Assembly: GCF_001510895.1 (NCBI RefSeq)
Contig: NZ_LPWA01000001.1
Location: 186,001-250,000, forward strand
Direction of reading: 5' to 3'
Length of the DNA stretch: 64,000 bases
DNA from: Mesorhizobium loti
GTDB taxonomy: Bacteria > Pseudomonadota > Alphaproteobacteria > Rhizobiales > Rhizobiaceae
The position numbers and the translations under genes are program-made. Below are positions 16,905 to 27,314 of this stretch, piece by piece. The stretch's first letter is position 1. Each line of letters starts with the position of its first letter. The notes beneath the pieces are model-generated. The model was not told where the DNA came from and did not search any database. It saw only the letters and a program-made list of their open reading frames with translations.

Positions 16905-18935
16905 ATGAAGAAATTTGCCGTTATTGGTGCTCTTTCCGCATCAGCACTTGGCCTGTCGGCCGGAGCATCCTTTGCCGACTACACGTTGAACATCCTGCAT
17001 TTCAACGATTGGCACAGCCGCATCGAAGGCAACAACAAATACGAGTCGACCTGTTCCGCCGAGGAGGAGACCAAGGGCGAATGCATCGGCGGCGCCGGCA
17101 GGCTGGTCACCGCGATCGCGCAGGAGCGCAAGAAGCTCGAAGGTCAGAACGTGCTGCTGCTCAATGCCGGTGACAGCTTCCAGGGATCGCTGTTCTACAT
17201 CACATATAAGGGCGCGGCGGAGGAGGAATTTCTCAATCAGCTCAAGCCCGACGCGGTGACGCTCGGCAACCACGAATTCGACGACGGCGAGAGCGCGCTG
17301 GTGCCTTACCTCGACAAGGCGCAGTTCCCGGTCGTCAGCGCCAATGTCGTGCCCAACGACAAGTCCGGCGCCAAGGGCAAGATCAAGCCGTCGCTCGTGG
17401 TCGAGGTCGGCGGCCAGAAGATCGGCATCGTCGGCGCCGTCACCAACGACACGCCCGAGCTCGCCTCGCCCGGTCCCAACATCGCCATTGAGGACGACGT
17501 CAAGTCGATCACCGCCGAGGTCGAGAAACTCAAGGCGCAGGACATCAACAAGATCATCGCCGTCACCCATATCGGCTACAATCGCGAGCGCGATGTCATC
17601 GCGAAAATCCCGGGCGTCGACGTGGTGGTCGGCGGTCATAGTCACACGCTTCTGTCGAACACCGACCCGAAGGCTGCGGGCCCCTATCCGACGATGGTCG
17701 ACAACCCCGACGGCTACAAGGTGCCGGTCGTGCAGGCGGCGTCCTATTCGAAGTATCTCGGCGAGTTCAAGGTCGTGTTCGACGACAACGGTGTCGTCAA
17801 GCAAGCGAGCGGCGACCCGATCTACCTCGACAAGTCGATCACGCCCGATCCGGCCGTTCTCGCCCGCATCAAGGAGCTTGGCGCGCCGATCGAGGCGCTG
17901 AAGAACAAGGAAGTCGCCGAGACCACCAAGGCCATCGACGGCAGCCGCGAGAATTGCCGGGCGCGGGAATGCGAGATGGGCAATCTCGTCTCCGACGCCG
18001 TCCTCGACCGCGTCAAGGGCCAGGGCGTCGAGATCGTCATCTCGAACGGCGGCGGCCTGCGCGCCTCGATCGACCAGGGCACCGTGACCATGGGCGAGGT
18101 GCTGACGGTGCTGCCGTTCCAGAACACGCTGGCGACGTTCAAGATCTCCGGCAAGGATCTGGTGGCCGGTCTCGAAAACGGGCTTAGCCAGATCGAGGAT
18201 GGCGCCGGCCGTTTCCCGCAGGTGGCCGGCCTGAAATATTCTTTTGACAAGTCGGTGGCGCCCAATGCCGGCCGCGTCAAATCGGTCGAGGTGATGGAGA
18301 ACGGCGCCTGGGCCCCGCTCAATCCGGACAAGCAGTATCTCGTCGCCACCAACAACTATGTCCGCCAGGGCGGCGACGGCTACAAGGTGTTCGCCGAGAA
18401 GGCGACGGACGCTTATGACTACGGTCCCGGCCTGGAGCAGGTGGTGGCCGACTATCTCGGCGCGCACCGGCCTTACACGCCGAAGCTCGACGGCCGCATC
18501 ACCGAGGTCGGCGCGGCGGTGGCGGCAGCGGAACCTGCAAAGCCGGCCGAGACTGCTCCGGCCACGACGGCACCGGCGGCCAAACCTGCCAAACCGGCCG
18601 AGACGGCGCCCGCAATGCCGGCTTTGCCGTCCAATTCCGGCGACATCGCAGGCACGCCGCCGACCGTTCCGGCCGAGACGACCGCTGCCCCTGCGGCCGA
18701 ACCGGCCAAGCCGGCCGAGACAGCGCCCGCCGAGGCCAAGCCGGCCGGAACCGGCCCGGAGACCAGCCCAGAAACCAGCCATGTGATCGCCGCCGGCGAC
18801 ACCTATTGGGACCTGGCCAAGAAAAACTATGGCGACGGTGCCAAGTGGAGGCTGATTTCCGAGGCCAACAAGGACTACCGGCCGCGCCGGCTGCCGCTCG
18901 GCGCGACGCTGACCATCCCACCGGCCGCGAAGTAA
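16905..18935 (+). CDS. Periplasmic 5'-nucleotidase / UDP-sugar hydrolase with C-terminal LysM domain
   Basis: A 676-residue exported metallophosphoesterase. A signal peptide (about 1-25, ending FA) precedes the calcineurin-like domain with its metal-binding motifs HFNDWHSR, GDSFQGS, LGNHEFD and VVGGHSHT. The C-terminal nucleotidase domain (about 350-540) contains GNLVSDAVLDR, SNGGGLR and VATNNYVRQGGDGY. A Pro/Ala/Glu linker made of repeated KPAETAPA units (about 550-620) leads to a terminal LysM module (HVIAAGDTYWDLAKKNYGDG ...), which should tether the enzyme to peptidoglycan. It probably dephosphorylates extracytoplasmic nucleotides. The start ATG 16905 follows GGGAG. The LysM tail is the unusual feature; UshA-type enzymes normally lack one. 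Confidence 0.9.
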   Translation: MKKFAVIGALSASALGLSAGASFADYTLNILHFNDWHSRIEGNNKYESTCSAEEETKGECIGGAGRLVTAIAQERKKLEGQNVLLLNAGDSFQGSLFYITYKGAAEEEFLNQLKPDAVTLGNHEFDDGESALVPYLDKAQFPVVSANVVPNDKSGAKGKIKPSLVVEVGGQKIGIVGAVTNDTPELASPGPNIAIEDDVKSITAEVEKLKAQDINKIIAVTHIGYNRERDVIAKIPGVDVVVGGHSHTLLSNTDPKAAGPYPTMVDNPDGYKVPVVQAASYSKYLGEFKVVFDDNGVVKQASGDPIYLDKSITPDPAVLARIKELGAPIEALKNKEVAETTKAIDGSRENCRARECEMGNLVSDAVLDRVKGQGVEIVISNGGGLRASIDQGTVTMGEVLTVLPFQNTLATFKISGKDLVAGLENGLSQIEDGAGRFPQVAGLKYSFDKSVAPNAGRVKSVEVMENGAWAPLNPDKQYLVATNNYVRQGGDGYKVFAEKATDAYDYGPGLEQVVADYLGAHRPYTPKLDGRITEVGAAVAAAEPAKPAETAPATTAPAAKPAKPAETAPAMPALPSNSGDIAGTPPTVPAETTAAPAAEPAKPAETAPAEAKPAGTGPETSPETSHVIAAGDTYWDLAKKNYGDGAKWRLISEANKDYRPRRLPLGATLTIPPAAK

Positions 18936-18950
18936 CTGGTGGCAACCAAA

Positions 18951-18978
18951 GGGCTCGCTCGGGCAACCGGGCGAGCCC
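18951..18978 (+). terminator. GC-rich hairpin after the nucleotidase gene
   Basis: A 12-bp stem, GGGCTCGCTCGG with CCGGGCGAGCCC (one G-U pair), closing on GCAA, 15 bp after the stop codon. No T-run follows, so termination efficiency is uncertain. Confidence 0.5.
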
Positions 18979-19131
18979 CGCACTCCAGTTCGACGATCGA
19001 GGTGCGGCCAGACGCAGCATTGAAAACCGGCACGGCATCGCTAGTTTCGCGGCGCACAAAGCAATTCCAGGAAAAGTGCGCAGCGGTTTTCCGTCCGGAA
19101 TTGCGTGGCCTTCGGTGCCCGGAGACAGTCG

Positions 19132-20196
19132 ATGACGCTTGCCAATCCTGCCGATGCGAAAGCCGCCGAGACCGCCGGTGTGGCGCAGACGGGTGCCGCG
19201 CCGGTGAAGGCGGGCAAGATCGGCATCATGCTGGTCAATCTCGGCACGCCAGACGGCACCGATTTCAGGTCGATGTGGCGCTATCTGAGAGAATTCCTCT
19301 CCGATCCGCGCGTCATCGAGCTCAACAAGGCGATCTGGTATCCGATCCTCTACGGGCTGGTCCTCACCACCCGGCCGAAAAAGTCCGGCGCCAACTACGC
19401 CAGGATCTGGAACCGGGAAAGGAACGAGTCGCCGTTGCGCACCTTCACCCGCGCGCAGGCCGAGAAACTCGCCGGTGCGCTCGCTGGTCTTCCGGACATC
19501 GTGGTCGATTGGGCGATGCGCTACGGCAACCCCTCGACTGCAAGTGTCGCTCAAAAACTGGTCGAGCAGGGTTGCGAGCGCATCCTCAGCTTTCCGCTCT
19601 ACCCGCAATATTCGGCGACGACGACAGCCACCGCCAACGACCAGCTGTTCCGGGCGCTGATGAAGATCAGGCATGCGCCGGCGATCCGCAGCGTGCCGCC
19701 CTACTACGACGAGCCGGTCTATATCGAGGCGCTCGCGCGTTCGATCGAGAAGCATCTGGCGACGCTCGACTTCGAGCCGGAAGTGGTGATCACCTCCTAC
19801 CACGGCATCCCGAAACCCTATTCCGACAGGGGCGATCCCTATCGGGCGCATTGCCTGGAGACGACGCGACTGCTGCGGGCAAGGCTCGGTTGGGACGAGA
19901 AAAAGCTCATCACCACTTTCCAGTCGCGCTTCGGCGCGCAGGAATGGCTGCAGCCCTACACCGACGTCACCGTCGAAAAGCTGGCGAAGGACGACGTCAA
20001 GTCCATCGCGGTGGTCAATCCAGGTTTTTCGGTCGACTGCATCGAAACGCTGGACGAGATCGGCCGCGAAGCCGCCGAGACCTTCCACCATGCCGGCGGC
20101 AGGAACTTCGCCCATATTCCTTGCCTCAACGACAGCGCCGAGGGCATGGCGGTGATCGAGGCGCTGGTACGGCGCGAGCTGTCCGGCTGGGTGTGA
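19132..20196 (+). CDS. hemH: Ferrochelatase
   Basis: A 354-residue enzyme that inserts Fe2+ into protoporphyrin IX, the last step of protohaem synthesis. The family signature is complete: GIMLVNLGTPDG at the N-terminus, SFPLYPQYSATTTAT, VVITSYHGIPKPYSDRGDPY with the catalytic His, and TTFQSRFGAQEWLQPYTD followed by the Glu of VNPGFSVDCIETLDEI. The N-terminus carries about 25 extra Ala-rich residues. ATG 19132 is preferred over 19105 because GGAGAC precedes it. It is monocistronic, with 137 bp before qmcA. Confidence 0.96.
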   Translation: MTLANPADAKAAETAGVAQTGAAPVKAGKIGIMLVNLGTPDGTDFRSMWRYLREFLSDPRVIELNKAIWYPILYGLVLTTRPKKSGANYARIWNRERNESPLRTFTRAQAEKLAGALAGLPDIVVDWAMRYGNPSTASVAQKLVEQGCERILSFPLYPQYSATTTATANDQLFRALMKIRHAPAIRSVPPYYDEPVYIEALARSIEKHLATLDFEPEVVITSYHGIPKPYSDRGDPYRAHCLETTRLLRARLGWDEKKLITTFQSRFGAQEWLQPYTDVTVEKLAKDDVKSIAVVNPGFSVDCIETLDEIGREAAETFHHAGGRNFAHIPCLNDSAEGMAVIEALVRRELSGWV

Positions 20197-20333
20197 CCGG
20201 CTTCACCGACAGACGTTGAAACCGGTGCGCAAAAGCCTCCGCTGACCAATATTCGTGATCACCTGATTGTAACGTTGCGGAAACACACTTAAGTGATTTC
20301 GTGAGGTCGCCGCCTTTTGAGGGAGAAAACGAA

Positions 20334-21283
20334 ATGGGCTTCAGCGGTTTCGATATTGCCATCATTGTTCTTGTCTTTCTGGTCATCATCCTTCTTTTCA
20401 AAGGCATCAAGACGGTGCCGCAAGGTTACAATTACACGGTGGAACGTTTCGGGCGGTACACCAAGACGCTGACCCCTGGCCTGAACATCATCAACCCGAT
20501 CTTCGAACGCATCGGCGCCAAGATGAACATGATGGAGCAGGTGCTGGATGTTCCGAGCCAGGAAATCATCACCCGCGACAACGCCATAGTCGGCGTCGAC
20601 GGAATCGCCTTCTTCCAGATTCTCAATGCGGCGCAGGCCGCTTACCAGGTCTCCGGTCTGCAGAACGCCATCCTCAACCTCACCATGACCAACATCCGCA
20701 CCGTCATGGGCTCGATGGACCTCGACGAATTGCTGTCCAACCGCGACGCGATCAACGAACGCCTGCTGCGCGTCGTCGACGAGGCGGCGCATCCGTGGGG
20801 CATCAAGATCACCCGTGTCGAGATCAAGGACATCAACCCGCCGGCCAATCTGGTGGAATCGATGGGCCGCCAGATGATGGCCGAACGCGACAAGCGCGCC
20901 CAGATCCTCGCCGCCGAAGGCCTGAAACAGTCGCAGATCCTGGAAGCCGAAGGCCGCAGGGAAGCCGCTTTCCGCGACGCCGAAGCGCGCGAGCGCTCGG
21001 CCGAAGCCGAGGCCAAGGCGACGCAGGTCGTGTCGGAAGCCATCGCCAAGGGCGACGTGCAGGCGATCAACTACTTCGTCGCGCAGAAATACACCGAGGC
21101 GCTGGCCAAGATCGGCTCGTCCAGCAACAACAAGATCGTGCTGATGCCGTTCGAAGCCTCATCGCTGATCGGTTCGCTGGGTGGCATCGGCGAGACGCCC
21201 GCGAAGTCTTCAAGGGCGACGGCCCTTCCGGCACGCAGCGGCAGGTCTCGCGCCCGCCGGTGGTGCGGCCGAGCGATACCTGA
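20334..21283 (+). CDS. qmcA: SPFH/band-7 (stomatin-like) membrane protein, QmcA type (one frameshift)
   Basis: About 316 residues with the frame restored. An N-terminal transmembrane helix (about 3-24) precedes the SPFH domain ([19 protein letters not shown] ... [12 protein letters not shown]) and an Ala/Glu-rich coiled coil ([15 protein letters not shown] ... [12 protein letters not shown]). Such proteins form oligomeric membrane scaffolds that regulate proteases such as FtsH. The frame breaks near 21195; the true C-terminus, [20 protein letters not shown] ending at 21283, is reached if one G is missing from GAGGAC. It is followed 29 bp later by nfeD, the classic SPFH-NfeD pairing. The start at 20334 follows GGGAG. 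Confidence 0.9.
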
Positions 21284-21312
21284 TGTGACACTGTCGGTTG
21301 GAGAGAACTTCA

Positions 21313-21810
21313 ATGATCGAGCGCATCGTTTCGGAACTCGGTCCCTGGAACTGGATGGTCCTCGGCTTCGTGCTGCTGGTGATGGAAATCGTGGCGCCCG
21401 GCGTCTTCATGCTGTGGATCGGCATCGCGGCGCTGATCATCGGCGCGGTGTCGCTGCTCATCGGCTATGCGGCCATCTGGCCGTGGCAGGCCGAGTTGAA
21501 TGGCGCCATCTGGACGTGGCAGGTTCAGGTTATCGCCTTTCTCGTCCTGTCCGTGATCTCGGCCTTCGTCGGCAAGAGGCTGACGGCCGCGCGCGCCGGC
21601 GAGGTCGATCAGCCGCTGCTCAACCGCCGCGGCGCCCAGATGGTCGGCCGCACGGCAACGCTCGCCGAGCCGATCCAGAACGGCCGCGGTCGCATCAGGC
21701 TGGGCGACACGCTGTGGCGCGTCTCCGGCCCGGACCTGCCCGCAGGCACGCAGGTTCGCGTGACGGGCGCCGCCGACACCGATCTGGAGCTGACCGTCGA
21801 GGCGATCTGA
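21313..21810 (+). CDS. NfeD family membrane protein
   Basis: A 165-residue short NfeD-type protein without the ClpP-like protease domain. Three hydrophobic segments (about 14-35, 39-58 and 70-90) are followed by a soluble OB-fold domain ([19 protein letters not shown] ... [20 protein letters not shown]). It stands directly behind the SPFH gene, and the two are known to work together in membrane-protein quality control. ATG 21313 follows GGAGAG, five codons into a frame that also has a TTG. Confidence 0.9.
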   Translation: MIERIVSELGPWNWMVLGFVLLVMEIVAPGVFMLWIGIAALIIGAVSLLIGYAAIWPWQAELNGAIWTWQVQVIAFLVLSVISAFVGKRLTAARAGEVDQPLLNRRGAQMVGRTATLAEPIQNGRGRIRLGDTLWRVSGPDLPAGTQVRVTGAADTDLELTVEAI

Positions 21811-21850
21811 ACCGAGACGGCATCTGGAATCCGGCGAATGCCGATGCGTC

Positions 21851-22873
21851 CTACGCGGCGCCGATGCGCAGCAAATCGTGCAAATGCACGAGCCCTACGG
21901 GACGGCGGCCCTCGACCACCATCAGGCTGGTGATGGCGGATGTGTTGATCGTCTGCAATGCCGTCGCCACCAGCGTGTCGGGAGCGGCCGTCTTCGGCTT
22001 CTTCGTCATCACCTGATCGACGTTCATCGACAGAAGATCGCTGCCGATATGACGGCGGATGTCGCCGTCGGTGATGATGCCGATCAGCGCGCCGTCGGCG
22101 CCGGTGATCGCCACGCAGCCGAAGCCCTTGCGCGACAGTTCGACGATCGCCTCGCGCATGCCGGTGCCCGACGGCACCAGCGGCAGCCGCTCACCGACAT
22201 GCATGATCTCGCGCAGCTGCATCAGGTTGGCGCCGAGCTGGCCGCCGGGATGGAAGGTACGGAAGTGATCCGGCGTGAAGCCGCGCGCCTCGAGCAGCGC
22301 AATCGCCAGCGCGTCGCCCATGACCAGCTGGAGCAGCGCCGATGTCGTCGGCGCCAGCCCGTGCGGACAGGCTTCCGGCACGGCCGGCAGGAGCAGCACC
22401 ACGTCGGCGGCGCGCGCCAGCGCCGAGCTTTCGCCGGAGGTGATGGCGATCAGCGGGATCGAAAAGCGCCTGGAATAGGCGACGATGCCCATCAGCTCCT
22501 TGCTCTCGCCCGACCACGACATGGCGATGATGGCGTCGTCCCTCGCGATCATGCCGAGATCGCCGTGATTGGCCTCGGCCGGATGGACGAAGAAGGCAGG
22601 CGTGCCGGTCGAGGCGAGCGTCGCCGCGATCTTGGAACCGATATGGCCGCTCTTGCCGACGCCGGTGACGATGACACGGCCCTCGATCCGCGAAATGAGA
22701 TCGATGGCGGCCGCGAACGGCTCGGACAAGCCGTTGTCGAGCGCTGCGGCAAGCGCAGCGATACCGGCCTGCTCCGTCGCCACTGTTCTCAGCGCCGATT
22801 CGATCGCGGCCTGCCTGTCCGGCGGCTTTCTTCCTGGGGACCCCGCATGCATGGCAGATGCCATTAGCGCCAT
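21851..22873 (-). CDS. kdsD: Arabinose-5-phosphate isomerase (KpsF/GutQ family)
   Basis: A 340-residue aldose-ketose isomerase that converts ribulose-5-phosphate to arabinose-5-phosphate, the precursor of Kdo in lipopolysaccharide. It has an N-terminal SIS domain ([48 protein letters not shown]) and two C-terminal CBS domains (from about residue 205; [18 protein letters not shown]). Length and order are normal. The start is uncertain: ATG 22957 gives 28 extra residues, ATG 22873 ([11 protein letters not shown]) fits homologues better. It is divergent from the outer-membrane barrel gene, with both putative starts close together. Confidence 0.9.
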   Translation of the reverse strand: MALMASAMHAGSPGRKPPDRQAAIESALRTVATEQAGIAALAAALDNGLSEPFAAAIDLISRIEGRVIVTGVGKSGHIGSKIAATLASTGTPAFFVHPAEANHGDLGMIARDDAIIAMSWSGESKELMGIVAYSRRFSIPLIAITSGESSALARAADVVLLLPAVPEACPHGLAPTTSALLQLVMGDALAIALLEARGFTPDHFRTFHPGGQLGANLMQLREIMHVGERLPLVPSGTGMREAIVELSRKGFGCVAITGADGALIGIITDGDIRRHIGSDLLSMNVDQVMTKKPKTAAPDTLVATALQTINTSAITSLMVVEGRRPVGLVHLHDLLRIGAA

Positions 22874-23013
22874 GTCGCCCGCCTGTCCAACGGAATTCCC
22901 GCTTCGCGTGCGTTCAGGGGCGGCGGAATCGGCCCGCCTCAACCCTCCGTTAACCATCCGCCTTTACGGTTCGGTAAGTATGGCGCAACCGCGCCGCGCA
23001 AGCAGTGGTGACG

Positions 23014-24805
23014 ATGTCCGGGGCCCAGCCTGAAACGATAAGAGGTCGAAAGGGCATAGCCGTCAGCACGCTGCTGGTGGCTGCGAGCGTTCTTGCGTTG
23101 CTGCGCCCGGCGCCGGCTTTCGCGCAGGAAACCGAGCTGCGCGGTGAGGTCTCCGAATCGGCAATTCTGGCCGATCAGCAGCGCAAGGCGAGGCAGTTGC
23201 GCGCGCAAGGATCTCTGGATCAGTCGGCTCCGGCGGCCCAGACGGCCGAGGACCAGACACAAGCAAACCCCTATGAGCCGGCGAGCCCGGGCGCGGTGCC
23301 CGACGACGACCAGACGGCAGGCGCGGCAGGAAGCATCTTCGACCAGCCGCAAGCAACCGACGACCCCTTCGCCGACAATCAGACCACGGCCCAGCCGCGC
23401 CGGCCTTCGACCGCCAGGCAGCGCGCGGCTGATGCCAACACAAAAAAAGATGCCAGCGGCCGACAAGAAAAAGGCCAGGAAGAAGCCCGGAGAAACCACC
23501 GGCAGCACAGCCAGGATCGCCGCCACCGGCGACCAGGCCGATACTGCGGCCACCGACCAGGACGGTCCCAACCGCCGCGCCCTTACCATCGACAGTGTCG
23601 ACAGGCAGAAGCTCGATCCCGGCGCCGAGCGTACCGGGTCGATCGAAGGCCAGAAAGTCAAACCCGAGGACGATCCCTTTGCCGCCACCGGCATCAAGGT
23701 CGGCACCTTCGTCTTCCGGCCGACACTGGAGCAGGGCTTCACCGCGACGTCCAACGCCGATGCCAGCAGCGGCGGCTCGTCGGCGGTGTTGTCCGAAACG
23801 GCGCTGCGCTTCTCCGCCACCTCGGACTGGCGCGAGAATTCAGCGTTGATCAACGGCTACGGCATATTCCGCAACACGCTTTCGGGCCAGAAGATCAACG
23901 ATGCGCAGGGCCGGATCGAGGGCCAGCTCAATGTCGACCTCGACAACGAGCTGCGCGCCATCGCCAAGCTCGGCTACGAAGCGGTGCCGGAATCGGCGTC
24001 CTCGCCCGACGCAATTGCCGGCGTCACCTCGCAGCCGCTGCGCCAGACCGTGGACGGCAGCCTCGGCATCGAGAAGGATGTCGGCAAGATGCGCTATACG
24101 CTGACCGGCGCGGTCACGCATGACTTTTACGGCGACGCCAAGCTCTCGGACGGCACCGTCTTGTCGCAGAAGGATCGCGACTCCACGCTCTATTCCGCGA
24201 CCTTGCGCACCGGCTACCAGGTGTCGCCGGCCATCACCCCGTTCGCCGAGGTGGAAGCCGGCCGGCGGGTCTATGATCTGCGCCTCGACAGCAACGGTTT
24301 CGAGCGCTCCTCGACGCGGCTCGGCGCCCGCGCCGGCCTCGAGCTCGACATGGACGACAAGCTGTCCGGCGAATTTTCCGTCGGATGGCTGCGCGAAGCC
24401 ATCGACGACGATCGCCTGCCGGCCAATGCGGGGCCGTATCTCAACGCCGATCTCAAATGGTCGCCGGAGCGCGGCACCATCATCGGTCTCACCGGAAGGA
24501 CCACGATCGAGAGCACGACCGCGGCCAACGAGAGCGGCGATGTCCTTTACTCGGGCCGGCTCACCGGCGAGCGCCAGGTCCGCGCCAATCTGACGGCGAA
24601 TTCGTCGCTTGGCCTCGATTGGCGGAACTATACCGGCTCCGAAGGCCACGATCTGATCCTGAGCGCCGAAGCCGGACTGACCTGGTGGCTGAACCGCTAT
24701 GCCGGCCTCACCACGCGGGTGAGGACGGAGAAGCTCACCAGCAACCTGCCCGGCCGCGACTATGTCGCCAACAGCGTCTATCTCGGCCTGAAGGTGCAGC
24801 GCTGA
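23014..24805 (+). CDS. Outer-membrane beta-barrel protein (BBP2-like; one frameshift)
   Basis: About 597 residues with the frame restored. A long signal peptide (about 1-38, ending AFA) precedes a low-complexity, Gln/Asp/Ala-rich region (to about 200) and a C-terminal beta-barrel of about 16 amphipathic strands (for example FVFRPTLEQGFTATSNADAS, WWLNRYAGLTTRVRTEKL), ending in VYLGLKVQR, an outer-membrane-style terminus. Such barrels are often annotated as outer-membrane beta-barrel proteins linked to polysaccharide secretion. The frame shifts inside a run of seven A residues (23442-23448); six would restore it. A GTG at 23005 is an alternative start. Confidence 0.75.
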
Positions 24806-24850
24806 CGGTAGCGCCGAAACGCAGGCCCGGCATCACCTGAACATCGGCAA

Positions 24851-25756
24851 TTACCCCAGGACGCCGCGCCGTTCCGAAGGCTTCATCTCGTCGAGCAGCG
24901 TTCGGATGACCCCGGCCATGCTCGCGTTCATGTCGTTGCGCCAGAGCGCGAAGGCGACATTGGCCTCGACGAAGCCTTCCGGCGAGCCGCAGTCGAAGGT
25001 GCGTCCCTTGTAATGATAGCCGTAGAAGGACTGCTGCTTCTCGAGCTTCAGCATCGCATCCGTCAGCTGGATCTCATTGCCTGCGCCGCGCTCCTGGCTT
25101 TCGAGGATGCCGAAAATCTCCGGCTGCAGGATGTAGCGCCCGTTGATGAAGAGATTGGAGGGTGCGGTGCCCGGCTTCGGCTTCTCCACCATGCCGGTGA
25201 TGCGGAAGCCGTGATGGGTATCCTCGCCGCGGCCGACGATGCCGTATTTGTGCGCTTCGGCCGGGTCGCATTCCTGCACGGCGATGATGTTGTTGCCGGT
25301 CTCGGCATAGAGCTCGACCATGTCCTTCATGCAGCTTTTTTCCGACTGCATGATCATGTCGGGCAAAAGCAGTGCGAACGGTTCGTCGCCGACAAGCTCG
25401 CGTGCGCACCACACGGCATGGCCAAGCCCCATCGGCACCTGCTGGCGGGTGAAGCTGGTCTGGCCCGGCGCCGGCTGCAGCCGCTGCAGGCGGGCGAGCT
25501 GGTCGTCCTTGCCGCGCTGGGCGAGCGTGTCGTAGAGCTCGAACTGGACGTCGAAGTGATCCTCGATGACCGCCTTGTTACGGCCGGTGACGAAGATGAA
25601 ATGCTCAATGCCGGCTTCGCGCGCCTCGTCGACCACATATTGGATCACCGGCCGGTCGACGACGGTCAGCATCTCCTTCGGAATGGCCTTGGTGGCTGGA
25701 AGAAACCGTGTGCCGAGGCCGGCGACCGGGAAAACTGCCTTGCGAACTCGCTTCAT
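24851..25756 (-). CDS. galU: UTP-glucose-1-phosphate uridylyltransferase
   Basis: A 301-residue nucleotidyltransferase producing UDP-glucose for exopolysaccharide, lipopolysaccharide and cyclic glucan synthesis; the rhizobial orthologue is also called exoN. The nucleotide-binding motif [18 protein letters not shown], the [14 protein letters not shown] block, [11 protein letters not shown] and the C-terminal [13 protein letters not shown] are all present. The ATG at 25756 is chosen because [18 protein letters not shown] is the standard N-terminus and GGGTGGAG precedes it; earlier in-frame ATGs exist to 25828. It is divergent from the lytic transglycosylase gene. Confidence 0.95.
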   Translation of the reverse strand: MKRVRKAVFPVAGLGTRFLPATKAIPKEMLTVVDRPVIQYVVDEAREAGIEHFIFVTGRNKAVIEDHFDVQFELYDTLAQRGKDDQLARLQRLQPAPGQTSFTRQQVPMGLGHAVWCARELVGDEPFALLLPDMIMQSEKSCMKDMVELYAETGNNIIAVQECDPAEAHKYGIVGRGEDTHHGFRITGMVEKPKPGTAPSNLFINGRYILQPEIFGILESQERGAGNEIQLTDAMLKLEKQQSFYGYHYKGRTFDCGSPEGFVEANVAFALWRNDMNASMAGVIRTLLDEMKPSERRGVLG

Positions 25757-25979
25757 GCTCCACCCCATCCGTTTTGAGCCCATTATCCGCTCGGCGACGT
25801 GCTCCGCAATCCCCCCGGTCATTTTCACGCCGGAATGTTGGACTACCGAACTGCTAGCCTAAAATTCAAAGTCAAAGGCATCGACCGCTCTTTTCGTTCC
25901 CCACGGCACCTATGGTAAACTAAATACTAACCCGGTTCGGCGTTGAATGATCCTTCCTAATTTGACGAAGGAGGAAAAG

Positions 25980-27200
25980 ATGTCCGTTCGCAACACCGCA
26001 AGGCGCCTGACGGCACTGGCGACGGCCGCCGGCCTGACGCTTGCCTTGCTGATGCCCGCCGGACCCGCTTTCGCCGATGCCGGGTTCCGCCAGTGGGTCG
26101 CAGGCTTTCGCGCTACTGCGGTCGCAGGCGGCGTTTCGGGCGCTGTCTATGACCAGGCCATGAGGGGCATTGAGCCCGACCCGGTCGTGCTGGAAAAGGC
26201 CCGCACCCAACCGGAATTCACCGCCCCCGCCTGGGATTATTTCGACAACCGCGTGCATGACCAGTCGGTGGCCAACGGCCAGGCGATGGCGCGCAAATGG
26301 AAGCCGTGGCTGGACCGGATCGAGGCGCGGTTCGGCGTCGACCGCAACATCCTTCTCGCCATCTGGTCGATGGAATCGAACTACGGCGAGACCCTCAAGC
26401 GCGACGACATCATGCGCAATGTCGTCCGTTCGCTGGCGACTCTCGCCTATGGCGACCCGCAGCGGTCGAAATATGCCCGCGCCCAGTTGGTCGCCGCGTT
26501 GAAGATCCTGCAGACCGGCGACATCGACGAAAGCCATCTGATGGGCTCCTGGGCCGGCGCGATGGGTCAGACGCAGTTCATCCCGACCAGCTACCAGCGC
26601 TACGCCGTCGACATGGACGGCAACGGTCGGCGCGATATCTGGAATTCCATCCCTGATGCGCTGGCAACCTCCGCGAACCTTTTGCGGAAGAACGGCTGGC
26701 AGGCCGGCAAGACCTGGGGCTACGAAGTGACCCTGCCGGCCGGCAAGCTGCCCGCCGGATCGAAGACGCTGGCGCAATGGCGGGCGCTCGGCGTCGCAAG
26801 GGCCGATGGCAAGCCGTTCAGGAACCTGACCGACAAGGCGACGTTGAAGGTGCCGGACGGCAGAGGCGGACCGGCATTCCTGATGATCAGGAATTTCTCG
26901 GTCATCAAGGCCTACAACAATGCCGACAAATATGCTTTAGCCGTCGGCCTTCTGGCCGACGAGATCGCCGGCGGCACCGGCCTTGTGCAGGATTGGCAGC
27001 GGCCTTTTACCAAGCTCAGCTTCGAGGAACGCCAGGAATTGCAGAAACGGCTTTCCGAGCACGGCTATTATGACGGCAAGTTCGACGGCAAGATCGGCGA
27101 AGGGTCGAAGGCCGCCATCATGGCCTACCAGGCAAAGGTCGGCTTGACCCAGGATGGCTATCCGAGCCTGGAAGTGCTGAAATGGCTCCGGAAGCAGTAG
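25980..27200 (+). CDS. Lytic murein transglycosylase, MltB family, with peptidoglycan-binding domain
   Basis: A 406-residue exported enzyme that cleaves the beta-1,4 bond between MurNAc and GlcNAc to form 1,6-anhydro ends. The signal peptide (about 1-32, ending AFA) is followed by the MltB catalytic domain with Glu132 in IWSMESNYGE, the GAMGQTQFIPTSY block and DGNGRRDIWNS. A C-terminal PG_binding_1 domain (about 345-405, with GYYDGKFDGKIGEGSKAAI) anchors it to the wall. It lacks a lipobox, so it is soluble in the periplasm. The start follows a textbook GAAGGAGG. Confidence 0.93.
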   Translation: MSVRNTARRLTALATAAGLTLALLMPAGPAFADAGFRQWVAGFRATAVAGGVSGAVYDQAMRGIEPDPVVLEKARTQPEFTAPAWDYFDNRVHDQSVANGQAMARKWKPWLDRIEARFGVDRNILLAIWSMESNYGETLKRDDIMRNVVRSLATLAYGDPQRSKYARAQLVAALKILQTGDIDESHLMGSWAGAMGQTQFIPTSYQRYAVDMDGNGRRDIWNSIPDALATSANLLRKNGWQAGKTWGYEVTLPAGKLPAGSKTLAQWRALGVARADGKPFRNLTDKATLKVPDGRGGPAFLMIRNFSVIKAYNNADKYALAVGLLADEIAGGTGLVQDWQRPFTKLSFEERQELQKRLSEHGYYDGKFDGKIGEGSKAAIMAYQAKVGLTQDGYPSLEVLKWLRKQ

Positions 27201-27314
27201 AGCCGTCCATGGCGTGAAGCATCCTTTCAAAGCCGGAAAGGATGCTGTAGCGCTTCGGCTTGCGCATGGCTTTGCCGCGTTTTGCTGGTCGTGCGCCAAG
27301 GGATGGAGACGTGA

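Noticed and set aside
16941..18983. Minus-strand open frame opposite the 5'-nucleotidase
   Set aside because: Antisense shadow; the plus strand carries complete metallophosphoesterase and LysM motifs.
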